A stretch of DNA of 64,000 nucleotides, from contig CP071494.1 of assembly GCA_017354895.1 (NCBI GenBank), positions 3,162,001 to 3,226,000 of the forward strand, read 5' to 3'. Below the pieces are notes generated by a model. The model saw only the letters and a program-made list of their open reading frames with translations, did no database searches and had not been told where the DNA came from. The translations under genes were made by a program, and so were the position numbers. Below, piece after piece: positions 33,932-44,506 of this stretch. Source of the DNA: Podospora comata (lineage: Eukaryota > Ascomycota > Sordariomycetes > Sordariales > Podosporaceae). The first letter of the stretch is position 1. Each line of letters starts with the position of its first letter.

Positions 33932-35449
33932 ATGAAGTCGGACCGATACCCCAAGTGGGCCGAGCTCGAAGCCGGCGACTTCGGCTCCGATTCACGGTCA
34001 CGTCGGAGGCCGGCAAGGGCGAAGAGAGTGACTTTGTGTGTTGTATTCTCATGCCTCTTACTTTCATATCTGTTTTTCCCCATAAGCGGTGCCGGGTATA
34101 TTCCCCGGAGGCCCCCCGCGTCAAAACCACAGCTGCCAAACAGCATTGAAGAGCGCGTCAAGCACATCTTGAGCCATACACCCTTGATTGGTAAGTGGAA
34201 TATCAAATTATCTTTGAACCTGAGGAATGACTTAGATATCAGATGGACACAACGACCTGGCCATCCTCCTCCGGGCCTACTACAACAACCACATCTACGA
34301 CGACAACTTCACCAAGCCCTTCACCAAAGGCGGTCTCACCGGCCATGTTGACATCCCCCGTCTCAGGGCCGGGATGAACGGCGGTGCTTTCTGGAGTGTA
34401 TTCTGGCCCTGCCCGTCCAACGGTTCAGATTTCTCAGACTCCAGCTATGGTTCCAGTCAGTCTCCCCTACACCCTACCACATCCATAGGTACCTAACACA
34501 CGTCCCAGTCGTAACATCAACCCTCTCCCAAATCGACCTCCTCCACCGCCTCTCCTCCTCCCACTCAGAAACCTTCTCCCCCATCATCAACATCTCCTCC
34601 CTCTCCGCTCTCGCCGCCTTCCGCAAAAACAACCAGCTCATCTCCCCCCTCGGCATCGAAGGCCTCCACCAAATAGCCAACTCCCCCTCCATCCTCCGCC
34701 AATACCACTCCCTCGGCGTCCGCTACGCAACCCTAACGCACAACTGCCCCAACAAATTCGCCGACTCCGCCCTCGACACTCTTCCAGACGACCCGAGAAA
34801 AGTCCGGATCGCACCCCCTGTTCACCACGGGCTTTCTGCGCCTTATGGTGTCGACCTCATCAGGGAGATGAACAGGCTGGGTATGATTATTGATTTATCT
34901 CACACTTCTGTTGATACCATGCTCGATGTCCTTGGTGGGAATCCAGACAAGACAAACGGGAGCAGGGCACCGGTTATGTTCAGCCATTCCTCTGCTTTCG
35001 CCATCTGCCCTCACCCGAGGAATGTTCCTGATCGTGTGCTTGATCTGGTGAGGCAGAACGGGGGGGTGGTGATGGTGAATTTTGCGCCGGATTTCATTAG
35101 TTGTGTTGAGGGTGGGGAGGGGGAGTTGCCGATTTTTGATGGGGAGAATGCGACCATTGAGCAGGTGGTGAGGCATGTCAAGTATATAGGGGAGCGGATT
35201 GGGTGGGAGCATGTGGGGTTTGGGAGTGACTTTGATGGGATTGAGAGTGTACCGAAAGGATTGGAGGATGTGAGCAAGTACCCTGATTTGGTTGGCAAGT
35301 TGTTGGAAGAGGGGGTGAGGGATGAGGATGTAAAGAAGGTGGTGGGGGGGAATGTGTTGAGGGTTTGGGGGGAGGTGGAGAGGGTTGCGAGGGAGATGCA
35401 AGAGAAAGGGGAGCCGGTGATGGAGGATGAGCTGCATAGTTTGTGGTGA
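33932..35449 (+). CDS. Membrane-anchored M19 (renal) dipeptidase
   Basis: Exons 33932-34190, 34243-34455 and 34509-35449 encode 470 aa. The introns (52 and 53 bp) have GTAAGT and GTCAGT donors; the second carries a CCTAACA branch point. A short basic cytosolic end (SRSRRRPARAKR) precedes one TM segment at about 33-50, giving a type II topology. DGHND (87-91) supplies the first zinc ligands, spliced exactly at the Asp. The bridging Glu lies in GIEGLHQ, and SHTS and SHSS supply His residues. GFGSDFDG is the late conserved Asp motif of M19. The family cleaves dipeptides and leukotriene or glutathione-derived Cys-Gly, using two zinc ions. The 3' part is strongly G-rich from about 35040 on. The start at 33932 is the first ATG of the frame. 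Confidence 0.92.
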
Positions 35450-35647
35450 TTATCGGTGGGGGGGTTTTTTTTTTTTGTTCTTTTTTTGTTTGTTCATTGC
35501 TTGTTGTATTGTACACTAGAAACACAGATTTCTTTTCCGGGCCCAGGCTGTTGGTTTTTTTCCAGCTCCTGCACTCCGGGATAACCTCTAACGCCGCGCC
35601 AATGGTTTCTTGTCTCCTCTTCCACTCTCTAAATCCTATATAAAGTT

Positions 35648-36128
35648 CTACCCCTTGCGCTCGACTCTGTTGAGCTTGATGGCGGTCATGTTCTGGTTTC
35701 TTGTCCGTTGGCCGCGGACGGGCAGGTTCATGGCGTGTCTTCTGCCACGGTATGTTCCCATGTCACGTAACCGTTTGATGTTATCCTGGATAATCTTTCG
35801 CGCATCGCTTTCTATCACCATGGTTGATAACTCGGCTGTCAGGGCTGTGACGGTCTTGGGCGACAGCGTGCCAATCTTGGCTCTGGGGTGGATGGAGTGC
35901 TTGGCCATGATCCGGGTCGCAGTCTGAGGACCGAGGGCATAGAAGTGTTGGAGGGCTTTCTATGGGCGGGAGGTTAGAATAGCTGTTCATCGTCGTCGGT
36001 CTTGGAGGGGCAGGAGACGGCGCACCTGGACAAGCTTGGCCTCGTGGAAATTGACACCGAATAGGGACACCTGATGATCATGGTTAGCACATTGCAAGCT
36101 GTGGGAGATAACTGGGAGCTCGTACCAT
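35648..36128 (-). CDS. SWS2: Mitochondrial ribosomal protein uS13m
   Basis: Exons 36126-36128 (only the ATG), 36026-36070 and 35648-35959 encode 119 aa. Introns of 55 bp (branch CTAAC) and 66 bp (CTAAC) fit exactly: M, then VSLFGVNFHEAKLVQ, then KALQHFYALGPQTATRIMAKH. The body carries the uS13 hallmarks: the helix-two-turn-helix GPQTATRI, GTLSPKTVTALTAEL, and the rRNA-binding RLRDMGTYRGRRHAMNLPVRGQRTRNQ. It is a small-subunit protein of the mitoribosome; the short basic N-terminus may serve for import. The gene is convergent with the dipeptidase (198 bp) and divergent from the methyltransferase. Confidence 0.9.
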
Positions 36129-36428
36129 GTTGAAGAATGCGGGCTGCCAGCCTCAAGTCACCGTCTCGTTGCTAGCAATCGTGGGCCAGGGCCAATGTCG
36201 TCGCAGACAAGGTCCCAACTTGAATTCGAGATGCGACCGGGTCCTGCCGATTAAAAATCCGGCGGACGTTTGGCAGCTGGGTGCAGCCGGCAGACCCCGG
36301 CATTTGGTTGCCCGGACTTGGGCTACAAGCCAAGCAGGGGTCTTGCCCAAAATGAATTTACAACCAAAATTCATTTGCCGAGTGAGTCGAATATCAGAGC
36401 AGCACGACGACTCACACACCTCACAATC
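36129..36428. promoter_or_regulatory. 300-bp bidirectional promoter (uS13m / methyltransferase)
   Basis: The two start codons face away from each other with only 300 bp between them, so both 5' leaders and core promoters must fit here. I see no TATA box. The methyltransferase frame is open upstream to about 36270 but without an ATG. Confidence 0.6.
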
Positions 36429-38210
36429 ATGAGAACATTCCAATCACGACCAGAGAGGGACCTCCCCTACTCGGATGAGTTCTCCTCTGCCGAGGAATAC
36501 ATCGAGAGCCTCCTTGACTTCACCACCAACTCAGAGACCTTTCGCTTCCTCTGCGGTGGTGTTCACATATTGGACTTTTTCACAACCGAACCCGGCGTCT
36601 TCGTTGCAGCTGTGCCCAAGGAATGGCAAGCTTTTCTTCTGGAGAAGGAGCCAATGGTTCTTCTCGATTTTCTCATGCGGGACGACCTGTCATCTCTCTC
36701 ACCCAACCGTGGCCCCGGCTCACCTCCCGAGTCGCTTGTTCGGTATGTCAAGGACATCAGAAAACATTCGTTGAGACGGTCATTTCAGCCTAGCAAGCCC
36801 AAGCTCCCCATACTGCCCCGATCAGTCGCCCTTGGTATGAAGACAAAAAAGGTTCACGAAGTGACCCATTTTGCCGGGTACATCGACAGGCTGGCCGAGG
36901 ACATTGCTGAGACCCGGGGCAAGGACTTGACTCACTTTGTCGACTTTGGCTCTGGTCAGAACTACTTGGGTCGTACTCTTGCAAGCCCACCTTACAACAA
37001 GCACATTGTAGCAGTGGAGAGCAAAGAAGCCAACATGGCTGGCGCCAAGGACCTCGATATCCTGTCAGGCTTGGCCGAGAAGGAGAAGCGAGTTCGGAAC
37101 AAGAAGCTCTACCACCGGATTCTGGAGGCCACGGATCCGTCTCAGCATAACGACGAGGAGGCCTTGAAGCGGGTCGCAAGAGAACTCGGTGTGACAGACG
37201 AGGAGCTTGCCACGATCGATCTCAGATCACGCAAGGAGATGCAGGCCACGTATACCGTCGAGGAGGGGAAGGGAACCATCGAGTATGTCGTCGGGCGCCT
37301 TGAGCACGCCGACCTGACTGGTGTTCTTTCGCAGCTGAGGGGTTGCGAGGAGGAGGTTGACCAAGACAAGCTCGCTATGATGGCGGTATCCATCCACTCT
37401 TGCGGGAACCTCTCGCATTATGGTATTCGCTCCATGGTACTGAACCCATGCATCCACGCCGTAGCCATTGTGGGCTGCTGTTACAACCTGATGACGGAGA
37501 AGTTGGGTCCCCCTACTTTCAAGCCCCCGTTCGGTCGACCAAGTCTGCAGCCCATCAATGCTCGAGTTGCACGAGAAGCAGAGAAGCGAGACCCCCAGGG
37601 CTTCCCCATGAGCGAGCGGGTGTCCACTTACAATGATGACGGGGTCCGACTGAATATCACCGCCCGCATGATGGCGTGTCAAGCGCCTCAGAACTGGACT
37701 GAGCAGGAAAGCAGCGGCTTCTTTACCCGCCATTTCTACCGTGCGGTCCTCCAAAAGATGTTTCTGGACAGAGGCGTCATCTCGCGGATCTATCATGGTG
37801 AAGAAACTGACAAGAATGTCTTTAACACAAGCACCAACCCGGTGGTAATCGGGTCCTTGAGGAAGCAGTGCTATACCTCATTCGCTGCCTATGTCCGTGG
37901 AGCAATTGCGAAGCTGACCACCAACTCCGAGTTCAGCCAATACAACGAGGTCATTACAGAGAAGATGGGGAACATCACGGACGAGGAAATTGCTCGATAT
38001 GAGGACGAGTTCCGAGATCGGAAGAGAGAGCTCAGCGCCGTATGGAGCTTGATGGCCTTCAGCGCATGCGTCGTAGAATCCCTGATTGTCACTGACCGCT
38101 ATCTCTTCTTGCGCGAGCACTCCGATATCGTCCAAGACTGCTGGGTCGAGACGGTTTTCGATTACCGCGAGAGCCCCCGCAACCTGGTGGTGGTTGGCAT
38201 CAAGAGGTAA
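36429..38210 (+). CDS. METTL25/RRNAD1-type methyltransferase-domain protein
   Basis: Intronless, 593 aa from the ATG at 36429. The SAM-binding loop is VDFGSGQNYLGR (171-182), preceded by a conserved MKTKKVHEV. Later come VSIHSCGNLSHYGIR and VGCCYNLMTEK, the pattern of the Methyltransf_32 family that includes METTL25 and RRNAD1/METTL25B. The VGCCYNLM box replaces the usual post-motif IV residues. The substrate is not settled in the sequence; RNA or ribosomal protein methylation is reported or suspected for animal relatives. Sharing a promoter with a mitoribosomal protein hints at a translation-linked role (inference). No signal peptide or TM segment. The frame extends upstream without ATG, so this start is preferred. 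Confidence 0.86.
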   Translation: MRTFQSRPERDLPYSDEFSSAEEYIESLLDFTTNSETFRFLCGGVHILDFFTTEPGVFVAAVPKEWQAFLLEKEPMVLLDFLMRDDLSSLSPNRGPGSPPESLVRYVKDIRKHSLRRSFQPSKPKLPILPRSVALGMKTKKVHEVTHFAGYIDRLAEDIAETRGKDLTHFVDFGSGQNYLGRTLASPPYNKHIVAVESKEANMAGAKDLDILSGLAEKEKRVRNKKLYHRILEATDPSQHNDEEALKRVARELGVTDEELATIDLRSRKEMQATYTVEEGKGTIEYVVGRLEHADLTGVLSQLRGCEEEVDQDKLAMMAVSIHSCGNLSHYGIRSMVLNPCIHAVAIVGCCYNLMTEKLGPPTFKPPFGRPSLQPINARVAREAEKRDPQGFPMSERVSTYNDDGVRLNITARMMACQAPQNWTEQESSGFFTRHFYRAVLQKMFLDRGVISRIYHGEETDKNVFNTSTNPVVIGSLRKQCYTSFAAYVRGAIAKLTTNSEFSQYNEVITEKMGNITDEEIARYEDEFRDRKRELSAVWSLMAFSACVVESLIVTDRYLFLREHSDIVQDCWVETVFDYRESPRNLVVVGIKR

Positions 38211-40907
38211 TCAGACATTGGGCATCGATCAATGCGCAAAGTTTCTCATTGCTTCTTGTGTGTGGTGATCGGTTGGTCGCCCCTGAGTTTTGTCGCCATT
38301 GGCCGCCGGCAGACTTCAGATGGTTCTTTGAGGTTTCGACTGTGGCTAGCCGTCAACGATATTGATTCCTTCGGGCCGAACCTCCAACGGCCAGCCGAAT
38401 ATTGTCCAGCCCCCGCCACCAAACCTCTCCACCCAAAGGCCGAGATTTGACATGTCAGATCAGGAAATCTAGCAGAATCATTATGAACCAGTCCCGTGCT
38501 TCAATAGGGCCGAAGGGAAGACGCCCCCCGCCTTTTGCTATCGCCGTCACACCCATGGTGCATTCCTCGAACCTGCGTCGTGCAGTCTGGTTCAAGCTGG
38601 GGGCGCAGCGACTGGGGAGCGTGGCGTCACAGTTCATGTTGGTTGTCAAGATTATTGGATCAAGTTCTCGCCGGTCTTTTCCGCCCGGCTTCCGGCCAGG
38701 TCCAGATCTCAACATGTCTCATGGGCATCTGAGCCATATTCCACAGCGGTCACATCCACCTCGATGGCTGAAACTTCGCGAAGCCCGAGGTGCTCAGGCG
38801 AGTGTGTGCTGGCGATGGGGGCTATTGTTGGGAGAAGCAAGGTGACAACAGAATCGACTCAACCCCACCCTGGAGAATCTGGTGCATCGTGGTATTCTAC
38901 CCACGTTGATATCCGGCAACTACCAAATGCGGACTGGCCGAGCAATGGGATTGGGTCTCTTGCCCATCATCACCAAGCTGCCGGCAGCACACTATGACAG
39001 GAACCTGAGAGTTGTTGAACCTTATCAACGGGTATTATAGCAACAGAGCTTTCCCTCGTCCCCCTTTTCTCGATCTTGTTACATGGGTGTTTCTATGCCA
39101 CGACACGGGAGGGCTGATCAGCAGGGCGGGGAAAGCTGCAGCTCCCATCCCCCGGTCTTTTGTCAGGAACAAGATTATTTTTTTTGGTTGAAAGCTCGCC
39201 AAGGTGTGTGTTCCTGTGTTTCTCCTTGGTCAATTTTACTCCGAGTCTCAGTTGGCTTTCTCCCAGCCAGTTTCCACCCCTCTTTTTTCCCCTTCTTGGC
39301 GCTGTCGACCTGGACATTGCACCACATTGTACTCATCTCTCGCAACAAACACATGACCAGCCAGCCATCAGCTTTCCGACGACAGTGCAGGCCGGTTGCT
39401 GTGCGGTGGTGGTACGGTCTCTGACTGGAGGAGTCTAATTAGTTGCCGGACTGCTGAGTGCGGGGCAATGGAACTTGGCAACGCCGCAACATGAGCTCTC
39501 ACCAGCAGCAGCACGACGGATGATGGATGGAGAGGGTGATCTGAGCGGAGACGCCATCCGCGGGTGTCCACCCTGTGAACCCCTCCCCCTCTATTTGCTT
39601 CGGCAGCTGTCTGATCTCTAGATCATGATCTTTCGAGTGAGAGAGACCTCGGAGGAGCATCCGAACCCCTGTCTCAGGAGCGGCACGCCTGCGCAAGGTG
39701 AAGACCGGCAAACGAGAAGCTTTCTCGCTTGGAGGTTAGGACACCGTCGGCTCGTAAACCCCCACGTCGATGGTCCAACATGGCTGCACGCAAGTTGCAT
39801 GCAGAGAGGGCCCCAGAAGGTGACAGGTCACAATCCCTTTGGACTCTCTTTTTGCGATCGCGTCAGGTCATGGGAAAGGGCCAAGCTGTCCCGAGTGGAC
39901 CTTTTGGCGTCAGAGTTCAGTTCCCGATGGCTCTACCTATCATCTATGGAGTTCCATATGTAAGCCCAAAGATCAATGTGGCCCCATTGATGCCGATCCC
40001 TTCCTTATCTCGACCCCATCCAGAGACTTTGTGTGTCTTTTCTGCTGTCGTGGTTGGGAATTCCATACCGTAATGCTACGCCCTCGCTGCTGCAGGTGAG
40101 AACCTTTATGGCCGGCTGTGGCTGTTGCTGTTGGGATGAAAAACAGGGACGGCTCAAGCGAACAAAAACAAACCCACCGTCCAGTTGCATTGGATGGGAA
40201 TCCTGATTCCATCCCTTCTCCGTCCCCCTGAGACACAGATGCAAAGAGTTACGGAAACAGAATAGAAAAAGGGATGCGTCGTGCGTCACTGTTGCACTGG
40301 AGCGTGCACATCACACAAGCTCGCCCCTCCCGGCTCTGCGCGGCACACATGCAGGAGGCAGACAGCAGTTGACCTGACCTCGGTGTTGTGTTGTGATATT
40401 TCGCCCCAGTTTGCCTTTTGTCGTCGATTTTGGGTTTTATTAGTTGAGAGATCTGATATAAGGAGCTGGTCTTATCCCCCACTACCGGTCCTTTTTCGTC
40501 ACCTTCGTGGGGCTGTTAGCTATTTGGCGGAGTCACCCCCGTCTTATACAATTACCTATCTACGGGGTACGGTACGGCACCCGTCCACCTCCACCACACC
40601 ACTTGTTCAGCCATCTTTAAAGTTTAAGCTCTCGATACCTCCGTTTTGTTCATCTCCTTCTTTTCTTATCAGTTCCCAATCCCTCGACCCGACAACAAAG
40701 AGTACAACACGGCCCCTCCCTTGACAACCGTTCACAACCCCGCCCGCTTGGTCCTCGGGTTCGCCCGCCTAGCGCCGGTCCATCGGTGTTGCAACGGTTG
40801 AGTCAACGGTGCACCCATTCTTTCTTTATCAGCCTTCTAAGTCGTGCGATATCTGGAGTTGCTCGAGGGACTGCTCGGTTCGAGGGCGCTCATCTAAAGA
40901 CAGACCA
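38211..40907. other. 2.7-kb intergenic region upstream of the ACT-domain gene
   Basis: No gene recognised; frames are short with no family resemblance. The right part (about 40.3-40.9 kb) is pyrimidine-rich and probably promoter and leader of the next gene. It contains GGTACGGTAC at 40566-40575. Confidence 0.5.
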
Positions 40908-42259
40908 ATGGCGTTGACCGCTCAAGTACACTTCTTGGTGAGTGGATTCATCCATGGCAGAGGTCCGTGAACCATGACTGATTATCTTGATAGGATGGCA
41001 CCTTGAGTCTCATCCACATCCCCCTGAGCCTCTACCCTACCTTACTCCAGCCCATACTCCGACTCCTCCTTCCACAAAGCCGTGGCTCACCACCCGATCT
41101 GAACCTTGACAGCCTCACCCTGGACAGCAGTCAACATGGCTTCCTCAACATCAGCATCACCCCTCTCGAGTGCTCCATAGTCTGCCACTCCTCCTGGGCC
41201 AAAACAATCTTTGAACCAGCCATCAAGCAACTACCCCGCGACGTGGCCAAAACAGTCATCATCTCCAAAGATGACTACGTCGTCTTCTCCGTCATCAGCG
41301 TCGGGATGGACGCCGGGTCTCGAGTAGCGGACCTCACCTCCCCCTTGGCCCTAGCCAACATCCCCCTCTTTTTCATCACGACCTATTACTCTGACTTCAT
41401 CCTCGTCCCAGTCAAAGACAGGCAGGCGGTCGAGCAGACGTTGCTATCACGGGGGTTTGTCTTTTCGGAAGACAATGATGACAACTTCCCTTTTACATCC
41501 CCTTACAGCACCAACCACGGCAGGGGGGCGAGTCAAGGCAGCAGCTTGAACGAACACCCCACCACGGCCCAACAACAACCACCACCACCGTCCGCGATCC
41601 CGGAGCTCCAGGAGAGGACGTTTGACAATCTCAAAAAGAGGAACGTGGTCCCTTATGTCGAGCAGGGTCTACTGCTGGTGCAGTGCTCGGGCAGGCAGGA
41701 CAATAACATAATAGGGGGTTACTCGGAACGGCCGTCTACCTTTCAGACTAACGGGCATGGGAGCCGCAACCGGCATTCTGCGTACAAGCCGTGCTGGGCC
41801 GATACGGTTGATACTAAGCTTTATACTGGGCTGGTGTCGGCTTTGGTGTCCCAGCCGAGGTTTTTCAGTATCACACTGGCGCAGGACGATCCGCCTTCGT
41901 TGCTGCTGGATAGGGAGTTGGTGGGGATTTTTGGGGATAGTCTTGTTGGGGCGACGACGGAGGGGGGGGTTTCGCTTGTGCCGATTTTTCTGGACTTGAG
42001 CAGTCTGCCCATCGAGGCGACGGGCATTGTGAGCGGGGTGGCGGGGACGTTGGTGAAGGAGCTGAAGGAGCAGTACGGGGTGGTGGCGGAGGAGGAGGAT
42101 GTGGGTGGTGGGAGGAGGGGGAGGGGGAGTGCGCAGGAGGAGGAGTTGGAGTTGAGTTTTTTGAGCACGGTGAGGGCGGGGGCGGTGATTTTGGGGGAGG
42201 AGGTTAGTATTAAGGCGATGGAGGCTTTGAGTAAGGTTCTGGTGAGGGAGGGGAAGTGA
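40908..42259 (+). CDS. CASTOR-like ACT-domain protein (candidate amino-acid sensor)
   Basis: Exons 40908-40937 and 40994-42259 encode 431 aa (MALTAQVHFLDGTLSLIHIPL…); intron 56 bp, GTGAGT donor. The central block IISKDDYVVFSVISVGMDAG…SPLALANIPLFFITTYYSDFILVPVKD matches the ACT_7 domain of the animal CASTOR1/2 arginine sensors, which show the same spacing of a VSVS-type strand, LA…I.VF..STY.TDFILV. A second ACT-like half (LVSALVSQPRFFSITLAQDDPPSLLLDRELVGIFGDSL…VPIFLDLSSLPIEATGIVSGVAGTL) follows a Gln/Pro linker. CASTOR1 binds GATOR2 and relieves its inhibition when it binds arginine; whether fungal relatives do so is open. It is convergent with YIH1, 306 bp away. The 3' third is extremely G-rich. 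Confidence 0.8.
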
Positions 42260-42565
42260 TTGGGGGGGGTTGAAAAGAGAAGGGGAAAAAAAAAGGATCA
42301 AAAAGGGACAAGGTGTGTGGGTTATATACAAGGCATAGGTTGTGTGTGCGTTCATATCAAAAGTTCACCACTTCATCTCGGATTACAAAGTTTTAAATAT
42401 AGGTATCCTTCCAACTGATGACTGTCGCATCATGTCCGTGACTTCCAATCACTTGAACCGATGGCATCTTTCGCACCCGTCCTGCTAGTGTCATACCCAG
42501 CCCCCTCAAACCTTCCTATCCAAATCCATTCCTTCCTCCTCCCCTTACCCAAACCCACATCGGCG

Positions 42566-43405
42566 TCACCTCCCCTTCTTCCTCCCCCCCTCCTTCTCCT
42601 CAGTCACCAATCCAGCCCTGACAAACCCATCCCTAGCAGCCATATTAATCAACGCGAACCGCCTCGGCCCAAGCTTCTGCCCTCCATACCACCGCGTCAC
42701 CACCACCATGACATCCCACAAGTCCATGACCTGCATCAGGTGAAGCAGCCTCCCTCCCGCGGCCGTCTCCCCATCGTCGTCACAATCTTGATAACTCGTC
42801 CCGTTTTCGCCTCTGATCCGCCAAGCGGTGATATTATGTGTCGCCGACCTCACTTTTTTGTCCGTTGCCAGCAGGTGCGCGAGATAGCCTTTTGCTTGGG
42901 AGACGGATGTTACCGGGCCGATGCGGGCTAAGAAGGTTGACTTAAGCTCGGTGAAGGGGGCGCTTAAGATCCAAGGAGGTGGGGGGAGGGAGGTTTCGGG
43001 TTGGGATTGGGGGGGCGGGGAGGGGGAGGGGGAGGGTGATGGGACTGGGGAGGTGGCCAAAGTGAGGAGGTCGTTGAAGGATTCGATTGCGTCAAAGAGG
43101 CAGACTTGGCCTGGGGTGTGGACTTGGGTGATTGCGTCCCTGAAGAGGGAGAGGTCGCGGGCTGCGGTGCCTTTGGGGAGGGCTGGGTTGGAGGAGTGGG
43201 TTGAGAGGGTTGATGGGGGGACGTCGGGGTAGGAAGGGGGGAATTGGATGAGGAGGGAGGAGGATGGGGGGGAGGAAGGGTCCAGGGGGGGTAGGGTGAG
43301 GATGTAGATTGAGGAGGTGGGGGGGTCTGTGGGGGAGGGGAGGAGGGTTGAGTCGCCGTAGATGGAGTTTAGGGCTGAGATTTCGTCTTGGAGGGCTTCG
43401 TTCAT
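42566..43405 (-). CDS. YIH1: YIH1/IMPACT: RWD plus UPF0029 regulator of Gcn2
   Basis: Intronless, 279 aa from the ATG at 43405. An N-terminal RWD domain (NEALQDEISALNSIYGD…LLIQFPPSYPDVPP) is followed by a Pro/Ser linker and the IMPACT/UPF0029 domain: STFLARIGPVTSVSQAKGYLAHLL, then HNITAWRIRG, DDDGETAAGGRLLHLM and VMVVVTRWYGGQKLGPRRF. In yeast and mammals Yih1/IMPACT binds Gcn1 through the RWD domain and so dampens activation of Gcn2, the eIF2alpha kinase of the amino-acid starvation response. The frame is open a further 87 codons upstream, but RWD homology begins right at this Met. The coding strand is C-rich before and G-rich after about 42930. Confidence 0.92.
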   Translation of the reverse strand: MNEALQDEISALNSIYGDSTLLPSPTDPPTSSIYILTLPPLDPSSPPSSSLLIQFPPSYPDVPPSTLSTHSSNPALPKGTAARDLSLFRDAITQVHTPGQVCLFDAIESFNDLLTLATSPVPSPSPSPSPPPQSQPETSLPPPPWILSAPFTELKSTFLARIGPVTSVSQAKGYLAHLLATDKKVRSATHNITAWRIRGENGTSYQDCDDDGETAAGGRLLHLMQVMDLWDVMVVVTRWYGGQKLGPRRFALINMAARDGFVRAGLVTEEKEGGRKKGR

Positions 43406-44506
43406 TGTTTGTTGTGGTTTCGGGCGTTGATGAGGGTTTGTCGGGAGATGTGGTGAGGATTGAGGCGAGAGAATGTGTTGGAGGTGTGCGGGATGGTGAG
43501 GAGTGGCGTTTGTATAAGTGGTGAGTTGTGAAAATGAGAGGTGGTAGAAATTCGGGTGAGGCCCACGGGTGAGTTGAATAAGTGGGACCGGGGTCATGTC
43601 GGCTCGGGCCGATGCATCGATGCTGAGGACTCGACAACGAGACATCTCACAAAGCGATAGGTACAATTACCATTATAGTTTTATTTCTGTTACTGGGTCA
43701 TATCTGGCTCACTTGTGAGCTTTATCTCTCGTTAATGGCACGAAAGTCTGTCTACTTGGTATGTCATGCTCTTACAGTTAAAGACATCACCGCCAACCCA
43801 GCTCAGTGAGTCTCTCTCAAGTCCGCAATGGGGAACAGTTTCTTGGGAGGAATATATGTCTAGTAAGTCCCCTCTGAAACTATGATCTATTTCTCACTTT
43901 CATTCTACCTCTCACCCGACACCAATGCTTTGTCAAGAATCACCTGACTCATCCCCATCGGTTTGGCCCTCAATCAGCTTCCCCCCCTAAATATTGGGCA
44001 TCCCTCAATGAGGCATTGCTTGCAGTGACATCCAGAGGCAAACTCCCAACACAATCCCTTTCTTGCCTTCTTTGATACCACAGTTTGGCTAGGTGAGTCT
44101 TCTTGTGTCTCGTACTTGGCGGCGCCTACACGCTCTGACACAGTGAACAATCATCGGCAGCCAGGCCAAAAAAATTGGCTAAAAGGAGAACAATCTTCAT
44201 CTCTTCAAATTTATATCCTATCTTTTCTCATTGCATCAACACATCGAAACAAAAGACAGCTTCCGAAATAGGCAGTCAAGTTGCAAGTCTAGCGCAAGTG
44301 TTAGTGTAACCCCTCCTCCCCCTGCTCCCCCCCCACCTTTCCATCTTGCCGCGACATCCCCGGCCTTTATGAACAAGATATGAACTGAGCCCAACTGACC
44401 TTGATAAACAGATTTAACAGTTTACAGCCAACAGAGAAGATATTTTCACCAACAGAGAGTCAAATACTCAAGATTCCAAATAGAGCAAAACGAAAACAAA
44501 AAAAAA
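43406..44506. other. Divergent intergenic region, YIH1 / gamma-glutamylcyclotransferase
   Basis: 1.1 kb with no recognisable gene. It must hold both promoters. An A-rich leader runs into the ATG at 44507. Confidence 0.5.

Noticed and set aside
36270-36428. 53-codon upstream extension of the methyltransferase frame
   Set aside because: It does not start with ATG, and the region must hold the shared promoter with uS13m.
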